A DNA stretch of 64,000 nucleotides, from contig JAWPGT010000001.1 in the NCBI GenBank assembly GCA_034638255.1, forward strand, positions 1,984,001-2,048,000, read 5' to 3'. This DNA comes from Coprinus comatus. Its lineage: Eukaryota; Basidiomycota; Agaricomycetes; Agaricales; Agaricaceae. Shown here piece after piece: positions 34,058 to 45,677 of the stretch. The stretch's first letter is position 1, and every line of letters begins with the position of its first letter. The notes beneath the pieces were generated by a model. The model ran no database searches, was not told where the DNA came from, and saw only the letters and a program-made list of their open reading frames with translations. The translations under genes were made by a program, and so were the position numbers.

Positions 34058-35066
34058 CTGGAGTGCTAAAGTCGTTATGGATTTTCACAAGGCCATATGG
34101 ATTTTTAAGACATTAGCCGCCGTATTGATGGTGGGAGAAGGATCGTCATTTCGGTCAGGAAGAACGTCATACTTAGTTTAGAAGGTGAAAAAATGTGTCC
34201 TGTGAGCATTGCTCATATGCTCGTCAGTAATTTATAACGGTTGATTACACAGCACCCCGCGATGGCATATATCGGCGTATCATAAGGGGGATTTTATAGG
34301 GAGCTGTGAGTTGACGGAAGGTTTGCAGATATGAAAATGCCCAGGGTCCAATCGAGGCTAGACTCAAGAATTAAAGTATGTTGCAGTCCAACGTGTCAAA
34401 GGTAAGATAGTTATGTCAGTTTTATTAGGGCCACATGCCATCTTCTCGTCTCCATAGGTATGTGATGGGGTGGGACAATATCCTGTTGTGTGGAGATAAT
34501 AATAATGGCGGTGGGACATATAAGTAGTGTCGGCACGCAAGAGATCTAATCGGGTGCAGAGACAATTAGAGGATACAGGTGATCAGCCCCTCGTGGGACA
34601 AGATGGCGTCAACAACAATAAGCTGGTCAACCCATCATTTCGACCTTGCCACTTTAGCAGCTACCCTGCCAATCAATCTTGGACCACCTACGTTTACTTG
34701 CTCGTTATTGCACTGCTGTCTGGGCTATTAACCTGCTATTAGGGCTCAAAGACATGATTAAAGACCAACATAATGGTTTTACCTACTCGGGCAACACCAG
34801 AAAGCAACTGGAGCAAGGGTGACGCTATACGCGGTACTTTCTTATTGTTGTTTATATGACTGTGTTATCAGGTTTACACCTCATACACTATTGTCTAATT
34901 GTTTTCATGCCTTCCATCAATCCTTCGCAGAATGGACGTGCCATTCGTTCCTTACCCGGAAGAGATTCAAAAGGACCATCGTCGGCTTTATATTCCTTAC
35001 CCTTTCCTTTCCCTCCAGCGGCCCATCCCCTTCTCTTCATAGTCTGCGCAGGTCAGACACTTCGCT
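34058..35066. promoter_or_regulatory. Long divergent intergenic region, dioxygenase / OPT transporter
   Basis: About 1 kb between two ATGs pointing apart. An open frame at 34527-34742 has a hydrophobic end but only a GTG first codon and an in-frame stop just upstream, so I do not call it a gene. The length fits a regulated shared promoter. Confidence 0.45.
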
Positions 35067-37818
35067 ATGGAGGACACCAAGCAGGAAAACTCCTCCTTAG
35101 ACCGTATTGTCCTTCCCAATGTCCTTCGCAGTAGAAATGTCCCCGATGTCCCAGAAGATGTCGACTTTCTCATGGAGCATCTCAATGATCCCAACTATGA
35201 CCTGAAGAAGCCTTATCCTCCTTCTATGCGCTCTGTCTCTACAGATCTTCAGGGAAAGAAAATATATGCCTATGATCAGTCCGACTACGACACCGAGTCC
35301 CATTTCGAATCTGAGCGCCCCGAATCTAGAAATTCGACGACCATCGACTTTGACGAGTGAGTCTCCACCATGTTGTTTATAACGCTATTCTCACCCGCAT
35401 ACAGCGAGTCCCCTTACCCAGAGGTTCGAGCTGCTGTTGCAAGCGTCGACGATCCTTCAATTCCCGTGAATACCTTTCGCATGTATGTTTAATTCTTTAA
35501 TTGTATATCTCACTTGACCTGACTGCTATTAGGTGGTTCCTCGGTTTATTAGCAACCATTCTTGTTTCCGGCTTGAATCAAATGTTCTCTATGCGCTGTA
35601 AGTTGACAGTTAAGCAACCGGTCGATATTGGCACTGACATTTCCCCAAAGACCCTTCCGTTTTCATCAGTGGTATTGTTGTTCAACTTATCTCACTTCCG
35701 TTCGGAAAACTCCTCGAGCGGATACTTCCAACTACTCGTTTTAATACCTTTGGATATATCTGGTCTCTCAATCCAGGCCCATTTACCATCAAGGAGCATG
35801 TCTGCATTACTGTCATGGCTAACGTTGTCGTCGGTGGTGCGTATGCAACTGATGTCATGCTCACCCAAAGCGTCTTTTACGGACAAAAAGTCACCTACGG
35901 ATACCAGATCATGATTGTCCTGTCGTCGCAGATTATTGGTTATTCCATGGCCGGTGTCCTTCGCCAATTCGTCGTTTGGCCGTCGAGCATGATTTGGCCT
36001 GGTGCATTGGTCAACTCGGCACTCTTCAACACCCTACACAAGAGTTATGGCAAGAAGGACAACGGTCACATGAGCCGTGAACGCTTCTTCCTTCTGGCAT
36101 TCCTCGCTAGCTTCGTCTGGTTCTGGGTTCCCGGATATCTTTTCACCGCCCTGAGTATGTTTAGTTGGATCTGCTGGATTGCTCCGAACAACATTGTTGT
36201 TAATACGTTGTTTGGTGTTAACACTGGCTTGGGAATGAGTGTCCTGACTTTTGACTGGAGCATGATTTCCTTCATTGGTAGTCCGCTCGTCACACCTGTA
36301 AGCTCTTCAGATTTGGCATTGATATATTATGAAGCTCATTTATTGTAGTGGTGGTCGGAAATGAATACTGGCATTGCATTCATTCTTCTTTTTTGGATTG
36401 TTTGTCCCATCTGGTATTGTAAGTCTTCGTTTCACAATCAAATTATTCCTCAGCCGACGTATATATTTTTAGTCACAAACACTTTCAACACTGCTCATTT
36501 CCCCATTTCTTCTTATCTCTCCTTCGATAATATGGGCTTCCCTTATAATCCCCGAGAAGTTGTAACGGATGGTCTCTTTGATCCGGTCAAATACTCTCAA
36601 TACTCGCCCATCTTCATGTCTGCTACACTTGTCATGGCATATGGTATTGCATTTGCTTGCTTCCCCTCTGTCTTCGTGCATACATTCCTCTGGTTCCGCA
36701 AGGATATTGTCAAGCGCTTCAAAAACACGCTCAAAGATGAACGGGATGTGCACTCTCGCCTCATGTTGGCCTACACAGAGGTTCCGATGTGGTGGTATGG
36801 CATCCTGGGCGCTGTAACCTTCGTCATGCTATGTGTTGCCGTCGAAGTCTACCCTACTCAACTTCCCGCATGGGGTGCTTTTATCGCAGTTATCCTTTCC
36901 GCTGCGCTTGCAATTCCTCTGGCTATGCTTATGGCCATTACCAACCAGCAAGTTCCTACTCAAGTCATGCATGAACTCATTGCCGGTTATATGCTCCCCG
37001 GTCGTCCTATCGCCAACGTCCTTTTCAAGACTGTTGCCTTCATTGGAACCCATCAAGCTGTTAGCTTCGCTGGTGATCTCAAACTTGGACACTACATGAA
37101 GATTCCGCCCCGTGTCATGTTCAGTGTTCAAGTAGTTGCTTCTGTTGTCAGCTGCTTTGTTGTTACCGCCGTTCAAGATTGGATGCTTTCCAACATCGAG
37201 GATATTTGCACACCCGCGCAGAAGAATGGATTCGTGTGCCCGGGTACTACAGTATTTGCCACCGCATCACTTATTTGGGGAGGAATTGGACCTCAGAGAA
37301 TGTTCGGTCCTGGTGCTCCTTATAATCCCCTGCTATGGTTCTTCCTCATTGGCGCTCTCCTTCCCATTCCATTCTACTTCCTCGCTCGTCGCTTCCCCCT
37401 CTCGTTCTGGCGTTACGTCAATATCCCTATCTTCTTTGCGGGTTTAGGTGCTATGCCACCCGCCAGTGGTATCAACTATATCTCATGGGCTGCCACTGGA
37501 TTCCTGTTCAACTACGTGATCAGGAAGTACCGCTTCAGATGGTGGATGAGATACAACTATATATTATCCGCTGCCCTCGATGCCGGTGTTGCAATCGCAC
37601 TGGTAGTCATTTTCTTCTGCGTGCAATTCCCCAAGGGAGGCTTTGAGCTGAATTGGTGGGGTAATACGTGAGTTATTTATTTCAATCTACTACTGGCCTT
37701 AACTGATGAACTTTTATTTATTTATTGCAGTGTGTGGCTAAATAACGCCGACGCCGAAGGACGTGCTTTCAGACCCATTCCTGAAGGTGGTATGATTGGT
37801 CCTGAAACATGGTCATGA
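35067..37818 (+). CDS. OPT-family oligopeptide transporter
   Basis: Proton-coupled plasma-membrane importer of small peptides; some fungal members carry glutathione. Exons 35067-35356, 35405-35482, 35533-35597, 35651-36297, 36349-36418, 36473-37667 and 37731-37818 give 810 residues in phase. A hydrophilic acidic N-terminus (DVPEDVDFLMEHLNDPNYD) precedes about a dozen membrane segments. Family landmarks include FRMWFLGLLATILVSGLNQM, SLNPGPFTIKEH, GYSMAGVLRQFVVWPSSMIW, YMLPGRPIANVLFK and GINYISWAATGFLFNY. The exact substrate is unknown. It faces away from a sulfonate-type dioxygenase. Confidence 0.93.
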
Positions 37819-38392
37819 ACGGCTTATTCTTTTTCATATCCTTGTATCATCACTTCACTTCACGCACACACTACGCCTCACAATTACAATTGTCTCATGT
37901 ATTATTTACCACGTTCTTTCCGACGCTGGTCGTAACACTCCCTTGGTTAAAAAGCAAATGTCATAAATGACTTCGCTTTCGTTTTTGTACAGAATACCCT
38001 TTGTCAATTAGTTGATAGGGTTGTACTTTTGTTTTCTTTTTTCGATGATTTTTTTCGATGAAACAGTGACGCATAATACCAACACGTACCACAAAAACTG
38101 TTCTTTGTCTCTTTTTTTTTTTTTCGCCGCTGGAAACTTTTTTTACGATTGACATTTGGGGTTTCGTACAAACTTGCATTATCCTATTCTTATTTCTTGT
38201 TTATATACTGGTCTCTCCATTCTCTGTATTAGGTATCACGAATACACTAGTGGCTGCTTGTGTTGCACAATCTCTTGGAAAAATATAAAACTCTTCGCAA
38301 ACGAGTGTAATCATGGACACAATTTTCTACAACATGCTGCACAAAAGTAAAGGGAAGAGAAAGCAACAGGAGTCAACTAACTAGCTATTCGA
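37819..38392. other. Convergent 3' region, OPT transporter / PRP19
   Basis: 574 bp, AT-rich, with a long T run near 38110. I see no gene. Confidence 0.5.
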
Positions 38393-40012
38393 TCAAGCTG
38401 TTCCCCAGATCTTAACTTCTCTTCCAATAGATCCCCAAATCTCTCTACCCTGCTCCCCAAATACAAAATCGGAAATATCAGATTCCTCATCCACCCTCAA
38501 TAATTCCTCCCATGACTTGTGAGCATAAACCCTTGCACCATGATTACCAGCAACACCCAAGAATTGAGCACTCGAATCATACGTGACTCGGTTGACTTTG
38601 AAGTTTTCACCAAGGGCAATACTATGAGTACTCTTCGCCTTACGTAGATCCCAAACGGCAACAGAGGAAAGGGAATCAGGAGCGAGCATATGATAACCGT
38701 TTTCGGAGAATGCAAGGGTGTTGACAGTGAAAGGAGTACTTTCAGAAGGAGTAAGAGTGGCTGCGATAGCACCTGTACGAATATCATAGATTTGGATTGT
38801 AGAGGTGGGTGTACCAGTAGCAAGGAGTGTACCATCAGGATGAATGGCGAGTGATGAGAAAGCTTCATCTGCAGGTGCAGAACGGAAGACTTGAGTGAAA
38901 GTGGTCAAATCATGGATAGAATAAGTTTTATCCAATGACGAATACACGGCGAGAGTGGAGGTAGGGTGAATGGCTAAACCAGAAATCTCGCCTCTGTGAG
39001 TACGGACTGTATAGTTGGGTATATATTCGCCAGAGGCAGAGTCTTGAGACCATATTTTGGCGATTTTGTCAGCACCAGCGGAGAGTAGAAGGGTAGCCTC
39101 ACCCTCGCGTTCGCGAATAGCAACGTGGTTAATTTTCTTGCTATGACCTTTCAGGGACGCGAGAACTTTGTCCGTGTTTCTATCATAGAATTGAACGATT
39201 TTGTCGTTACCACCGGTAAGGAATTGTGATGGGTTAGACCTGGAAACAGCCAAAGAGGTGATTCCAGCTGGCGAGGCAGAATGAAGGGAGGGGATGGTGT
39301 GCTTGGTAGTCATGGTCTTAACTTCTGCAGCGGTGGCATAGCCTGCAGGTGGTTTGCGCTTTTTACGGCTGGCAGAGAGGGTTGCATGAGTGGCATCGAT
39401 TTGAGCAACTACAGGTGCGGGAAGGCCTTCTTCGGCAGCAGCATTATCACTCATCTCGACGTCACCACCTTCTGTTGAAGCGGAGGGAGCGAGACCCATG
39501 GAAGCTTGGACATTGGCAAGAGCCCTGAAAATGAAAATGAACATCAGAAAATAATATACTATGTATATTTACGCACTCTCTGGCAGCATCACGTTCTCTA
39601 ATGAGACGAGCAACGACGCGAGTAGCAGCGTCCTGTGCATAGAGGGCGTAGCTCAATTCTTGACGGACTGAGTTGTACTTTTCGCGCAGAGAGAAAAGCT
39701 CGAGTACGATGGCGTCATATTCGTTCTGGAGAGTATGGAGCAAAGCAGGAAGAGAGGTTGCTGTTGAAGGACGTGGGGGAGCAGCTTTGGGGGCTAATGG
39801 GTGGATTAGAAGAGAGTTGGGAAGAGATAAAAGAGAGACGTACAGGCCTTGAGCTCTATGAGATCAGACTCCTCGAGCTTGTCGCCTGTGATGGGGTCCG
39901 TGCCATTTTCTGTGATGTACTTCGTGATGAGACGACGCTCGTAGATCTGGCCCGACTTGACAGAGACGACGGGGTCCTGAGGCGGCTCTCCAGAAATTGC
40001 GCAGAAAACCAT
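38393..40012 (-). CDS. PRP19: Prp19, U-box ubiquitin ligase of the spliceosomal NineTeen complex
   Basis: Core of the NTC, needed for catalytic activation of the spliceosome; also acts in DNA repair. Exons (minus) 40012-39844, 39793-39577 and 39524-38393 give 505 residues in phase. The N-terminal U-box begins MVFCAISGEPPQDPVVS, with YERRLITKYI and GTDPITGDKL. A tetramerising coiled coil follows (HTLQNEYDAIVLELFSLR), then a linker with the conserved SRKKRKPP motif. A seven-bladed WD40 propeller fills the C-terminus (FLTGGNDKIVQFYDRN, LLSAGADKIAKIW, ending IGREVKIWG). The start is 84 bp from the divergent SGT2 start. Confidence 0.96.
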
Positions 40013-40096
40013 TGTTGGAGTTTGCAGGTCAGTCTTCCTCACGTTGCGTCACCTTTGTTGTCGCTTGTTTACTCCATCTCCTCCTCCCCTATTACC
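40013..40096. promoter_or_regulatory. 84-bp bidirectional promoter, PRP19 / SGT2
   Basis: Only 84 bp separate the two divergent start codons, so both 5' leaders and core promoters must be very short or overlap. Confidence 0.6.
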
Positions 40097-41290
40097 ATGT
40101 CCGACAAGCAACAGCGTCTCGTTCTCTCCATCATCGACTTCCTCAACTCCTCCATCAATGAGGGAACAGTAAAGGCAGACGACAAGGAGAGTCTCGAAGT
40201 TGCCAGTCAGTACAAGCTATACCTCTTTTATTATAATCTAATCGCATCAATTAGTCCAGTGCATCGGTGAAGCTTTCGGTGTAGATCCCTCCAACCAGGA
40301 TCAGGTCGATAAACTCAGTGTCAAACCTGCAACTCTCCAGAGTATCTTCGATGTATACATGAAAACCCGTGACAAAGTCGGCACACGCACACAGGCTCCA
40401 GCCGCCTCTGCTGAGCCTGCAGAATCTTCCAGTGGCCCTTCTGCCGACGATAAAGCAAAGGCTGAAAAGCTCAAGCAAGACGGAAACAGTCTCATGTCCA
40501 ATAAGAAATATACAGAAGCAATTGCAGCATATACGCAAGCAATCGAACTCGATGCATCCAATCCCGTCTACTTCTCCAACAGGGCCGCCGCTTATTCAAG
40601 TTCTGGTGATCATCTAGCCGCTATCGGTGACGCTGAGAATGCTATTTCTGTCGACTCGTCGTTCTCCAAAGCATACCATAGGCTAGGGTGCGCATCATCT
40701 GCCTCCTAGAAAATTGCATACAATTCCTTAATATTCCCTCACATCCAGACATGCTCATTACTGCCTTGGAGATTTCAAGTCTGCTGCGGATGCATTTGAG
40801 CGCGGCCTGAAGATTGAACCAAGCAATTCTGGCCTTAAATCAGGCCTCAAGAATGCAAAAGATAGAATCAAGGTTGACGAGGCTGATGTGGCTACCAGAG
40901 CGGCACCATCTGGCGGTGCCGCTGGTGCGGGTGCGGGTGCGGGTGCTGGTCTTGGGGGTATGGCAGATATGTTCAGGAATATGGCCGGTGGTGGTGGAGG
41001 CATGCCTGACCTGGCCAGTCTAATGAATAACCCTCAAGTCATGCAAATGGCTCAACAGATGGCATCCAATGGTGGACTAGCTCAGCTTATGCAAAACCCC
41101 ACGGTGGCCAGCATGATGGAACGAGTACAAAATGGAAATATGCCTTCAATGTCAGAATTGATGTCAGATCCCAGTCTTAGAGATTTGTGAGTTTGTCTGT
41201 GTTCACATGAGATATTAGAAATTGATTCCTCCTAGGGCATCACAATTTGGAGCCGGTACCACAAACCAACCTGGTCAAGATCAACAGTAA
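40097..41290 (+). CDS. SGT2: Sgt2, TPR co-chaperone of the GET tail-anchored protein pathway
   Basis: Captures tail-anchored membrane proteins and passes them to Get4/5 and Get3; also binds Hsp70/Hsp90. Exons 40097-40205, 40255-40687, 40749-41186 and 41236-41290 give 344 residues in phase. The N-terminal dimerisation domain (LVLSIIDFLNSS) binds Get5. Three TPRs run from about residue 105 (AEKLKQDGNSLMSNKKYTEA) to 220. A Gly/Ala linker and a Met/Gln-rich substrate-binding region follow (NNPQVMQMAQQMASNGGLAQ, NPTVASMME). All hallmark parts are present. Confidence 0.95.
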
Positions 41291-41552
41291 TGTACGAGAT
41301 AGTATTAAACAAACGCCGGATCGGCTAAGTGGTGCGACGTTTTGGACGTCCTAGTTTAGACATGACGTTTTTGGTTTTGATTTTACAATTTATCTTGAAT
41401 AATCTTTCGTTTTTCCCCTTTTGCTTTATCGCTCTTCGTTTATTCTGGCGTGTGAGAAGATTGTATAAAGTTGGTATATAAAGTCGATATATTACTTGCA
41501 AATTGGTCATCTTTTATCTTTTATCACTTTCGAGAAAATCAAATTTTCAAGA

Positions 41553-42990
41553 ATGTCTCCGAAAGTTTCACTGTTTGTCGCTACCCTGGAACAGACGATC
41601 ATTTCTCGTGAGCGGACTTACGTAGAATGGGGCCGTGGATTAACGTTGGAACAATATCTTGAGCGAGATGAGCTTGGTGAACGTGAAGAATTTGCAAAGG
41701 ATGGAAAATTAATCACTTGGTATGCAGTATGGATATTTATATTTCAGCTGCATCTTTCTGAACTTGGATGGCTTTTTTAAAACCAGGGTATTGGCCCCTC
41801 AAGATAATCCGACTACAACAGAATTCTTTTGTTCCTGCGAAACGTAAATGAAGAATTCTACCAAACCATCACAATATACTCACATTTATCTATTTTCATT
41901 TCATTTCTTAATTGAAAACAGCTTCAAGCGTCAAATTGCAATTGCCAATCCACCCACACACCAAACTCCCAAACCAACTTTAACACTAGGCCAAGGATAT
42001 GGAATCGCTTCCGTTTTCACACCTTTACAACATCGCGGACATGGTTATGCTAAACAGATGATGAAATTGTTACATTGGAGATTGGCACCTCAATCGTATT
42101 TATCAACCAAACAATTGCGAAATTTGGGTCCAATTGAGAGGATTAAAGAAGCCGGGGATGCTTCATTTAGTGCTTTATGGAGCGATGTTGGACCTACGTT
42201 TTATGCAAGTGTGTCTGTCGGAGATTTAGAGGAAGATGAAAATAAAGAGAGAAAGGAAAAGGGTTGGGTAGTTGATAGTCCTTATTCGACTATTTGGAAA
42301 CTCGATCAAGTAGATTTTGGAGGTGTTGAAGAAGTTCTCAAGAGTTATGAAGACAAAGTCAACTCGGATGCCAATGTGGTATGGATGGACTCGGCTGCAT
42401 CAGAAGAAATCTTGGATAAAGATGCGGAATTAATCAAACAAGAGCTTGTCGAAAGCGCGGAGAAGGAGAATAAAATGCAAATCACTTTTATGCCTAATAA
42501 AAGCGTAGCTGCTTTTCAATGGTTTAGACTGCATTACCATTTCAGCAGGTATATTGCTGATCATCCAAAGTATTGTGGTTTGCGTATCGCAACTTCAGCA
42601 TCGGGAACTCCACAAGAGCCGGGTTCATTTGCAACTTGGACTTGTGAATATAGACCCGGTACACCCAAGACATTGACTATCACTCGTATTCGGGCAGATA
42701 AAAATACTTTTGTTTCTATAATTACCAACATCCTAAAATTTGCTAGGAGGTATGGAATGGAAGAAGTAGAAGTATGGAATCTTGGAGAGGAATTGGAACA
42801 GAGTGTTTTGAATACTGTGTTATGTGGTAGACGGTTTGAGAGAGATGAACATTTACCTGCTGTTAAATGGTACGGCGAGGAAGAAGTGTCATGGAAGAAT
42901 AATGAAAAGTCAGTTTTTTGTTTTTATTTTCATTGTAATTGCAATTGGCTAAATGGTGTTGATTTTTTTGGAAGGTTTTGCTGGTGCTAA
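41553..42990 (+). CDS. Lyc1-like GNAT-type acetyltransferase, intact copy
   Basis: Related to fungal Lyc1, described in Yarrowia as a lysine N6-acetyltransferase of lysine catabolism. Exons 41553-41719, 41787-41843, 41922-42908 and 42975-42990 give 408 residues in phase. The N-terminal part has LEQTIISRERTYVEWGRGLT, followed by DNPTTTEFFCSCETFKR. The acetyl-CoA-binding loop looks like HRGHGYAKQMMKLLHW, a GNAT motif A pattern (R/Q-x-x-G-x-G/A). The C-terminal Lyc1 region includes GWVVDSPYSTIWKLDQVDF and PGSFATWTCEYRPGTPKTL. It is followed at once by a degraded tandem copy. Substrate is inferred only from the family. Confidence 0.85.
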
Positions 42991-43291
42991 GTGCAGCTGC
43001 CGCTCCAACGTTGCGGGGTGATATATATTTAGAAATTTCCTTAAAAATATTGAAGTATAATTGTGCATTGGTGTGGTATATTTTGAGTAAACGGATATGA
43101 GTTATAGGGTCGGGATAGATACAAGGGAATTGAGTAGTTGCGATAAATCTAATAAAATATTATGGGGGAAGTAAGATACACTGCACATCACACCAAATGC
43201 CGATCACTCTCTCTTGTCACAATATCAAGAGTTAGACAGCCGGGATATCTAAACTTACACAGCTGCTTTCATATTTTCAAGCCTCAAGAGA

Positions 43292-44712
43292 ATGTCAACA
43301 CATGCATATTATTCATCGCTACCCCAGAACAAATACTCATTGTTCGGAAACGCCTTTACGAACATTGGGGGAAAGCGTTTACATTGGAGGAATTTATTGA
43401 TCGAGATGAGGAGTTTGCAAAAGATGGAAAACTGACACATTGGTATGTCTTTATATCCACTAGTATACTGTATTTTCATTATTGATAAACAATTTCGTCT
43501 TGGCGACTTCCCCCCCGAAAATCAGGATATTGGCTCCTCAAGACAATCCAACCACAACGGATTTCTTATGTTCCTGTAGAACGTATGTAAAACACCTCAA
43601 TTCCAATTTCGGCTTAGTTGAAGCCTCATATACATCATGGATATACATTTGACTTACGAACAGATTTAAGCGCCAAGTTGCTATTGCATACCCACCCACA
43701 CCCGAAACTCCCAAATCGACTCTCACGCTCGGTCAAGGATATGGTGTATCCGCTGTTTTTACACCTCCATGTAATCGAGGTCATGGATATGCTAAACAAA
43801 TGATGAATTTGGTTCATTGGAAATTGGCACCTTTATCATATTTATCAACTAAACAACTATCAAGAGGTGATAGTGAGTTGGAACCAAAATTTGAAAAGGC
43901 CGAAGGATTTGGAGATGCATGTTGTAGTGGGTTATACAGTGATGTTGGACCTGATTTTTATTCAGGTATAGGTGTAGGCACAGGCATAGGAGAGAAGGGT
44001 TGGGTAGTTGACAGTCCTTATTCGACCATTTGGAAACTTGATCAAGTGGATTTTGAAGTTGTTGAGGATGTTGTTACCAAGAACGAGAATGAATTAGGTC
44101 CGGGAGAAATAGTGTGGATGGACTTGGCCGCATCGGAAGAAATTTGGATGAAGGATATACTGAATTAATCAAACAAGAACTCGTTCAAAGTGCAGAGGAG
44201 AAGAAAATACAGGTCTCCTTTTTACCTGACAATGGTATAGCTGCTTTTCAATGGTTAAGACAACAATATTATTTCAGCAGATATACTGCTGATTATCCCA
44301 AGAGTTGTGGTTTGTGTATTCGGACGGTGATTCAAGTTCCAGAAGAATGCCCTGGCTCATTTGCAACTTGGGATTGCGAATTTAGACCTGGGTTTCCCAA
44401 GACGTTAACCGTTACCCGTACCCGAGCGATAAAAATACTGTCATGTTCATAATTGCCAACATTTTTGAATTCGCGAAGCATTACGGGATGGAAGAAATAG
44501 AAGTATGGAACCTCGATGAAGAATTAGAACAGAGCATTTCGGATGCTGGGTTGCGCGGTCAACGGGTGAACAGAGATGAACATTTACCTTCTTTGAAGTG
44601 GTACGGGCCAGAAGAAGTATCCTGGAAAAATAATGAAAAGTAAGTTTCATTGATAGTTGTTTTCCCAAGCCATGAATGATTTAATTACGTCTGAAGGTTT
44701 CGTTGGTGTTGA
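43292..44712 (+). pseudogene. Tandem Lyc1-like acetyltransferase copy, frameshifted
   Basis: Aligns along its whole length with the intact gene at 41553-42990 and keeps the same intron positions, so it is a DNA-level tandem duplicate. Three frame breaks are visible. First, the ATG matching the intact start (43292) is out of frame with the rest by one base. Second, around 44143-44146 a net change of two bases leads to a stop at the -ILN end (44166-44168). Third, around 44425-44428 one base is missing, leading to another stop. The motifs HGYAKQMMNLVHW, GWVVDSPYSTIWKLDQVDF and EVWNLDEEL survive. An in-frame ATG at 43162 could replace the start but not mend the two later breaks. Assembly error is a less likely alternative. 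Confidence 0.82.
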
Positions 44713-45677
44713 CCAGTGAAGAGAAAGACTTAGTGTTAACTAAAGATATTAAAAGATATTAAAATGGTGCTTAAATTTTAGATAGTACCATGTAGTATTG
44801 TTCTGCTCTACAATACGGGAATGGTGGGAGTGTAAATTAAAAGGGGAATTGGATAATCCCCATACATAGAAGCAAATGATATTAGGATTAGGGTAACGCA
44901 AGCATAGCAAGGTGTAAATAGAGCGAGCGGCTATCTGTCAATTCCGATGATGTTAAGTTGCGACACACTCGAAAGGCAAGTTCTGGCCGTTTTTGGTTGT
45001 ATTTGGACCTGAAACCGCATTTCACTGCATATGACATCGCTAGCCAACCCAGCATCCAGCAATGTGTCACGTTTGAGATAAAATGCAAATCGAACCTGAG
45101 TAAAATTACTCTTCATGCTCAGAACACTGATGTTGATCCAGACTCATCGCACGAGACATACACGAGTTCCCAAGAGCAGGTCGGATCAAGAGTGAATGGC
45201 AATCGATAATCAACTTCAGCCCCAATAAATTGATGAGAGATGCCTTGAACTCATTGTTACGGCACGGAAACCAAACGGAAACCAAGCTCAGAGACACCGA
45301 GGGCCACGTTCTTTGTGACAAGAATAGTCTCCTATATGGCTTGACAGTATCATGGGGCAAATATCCAACAGAGCTGGACAAATCATTGTATGAACATGAC
45401 ATCGCGCTAAGCATTGATAGAATCGGGTAAGGCCCATGGGATGTGCACAGCAAGTGTACTATACAGTGATGTGTGAGTTTGATTGTATCCAATGACTGTT
45501 CGAGGATTTACTGCGAAATTGTGGGTATGAACGACCAGTTGGTGATTGTTATAAGGCGGTATGGATAATTGTGAATCTTCTCGTAAAAAACCAATGATAG
45601 TAAGTATCGTGAAACAGGAAAGCAGTATAACAAAAGCAACATTGATGATATCAATAGCAGGAAAACAACAGATCTTA
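44713..45677. other. Intergenic tract with an orphan open stretch
   Basis: About 960 bp between the pseudogene and the Myb/zinc-finger gene. A plus-strand open stretch of about 95 codons ends at 45430 (RDALNSLLRHGNQTETKL, LYGLTVSWGKYPTEL) with an ATG only at 45233. Its composition looks coding, but no homology, clear start or splice partner is visible. It may be a gene relic. Confidence 0.3.

Noticed and set aside
34527..34742. Small frame with a C-terminal hydrophobic segment between dioxygenase and transporter
   Set aside because: It begins with GTG, has an in-frame stop just upstream and no plausible splice link to an ATG.
45106..45492. 128-codon minus-strand frame
   Set aside because: First codon is not ATG, composition is irregular, and it overlaps the better-looking plus-strand stretch.
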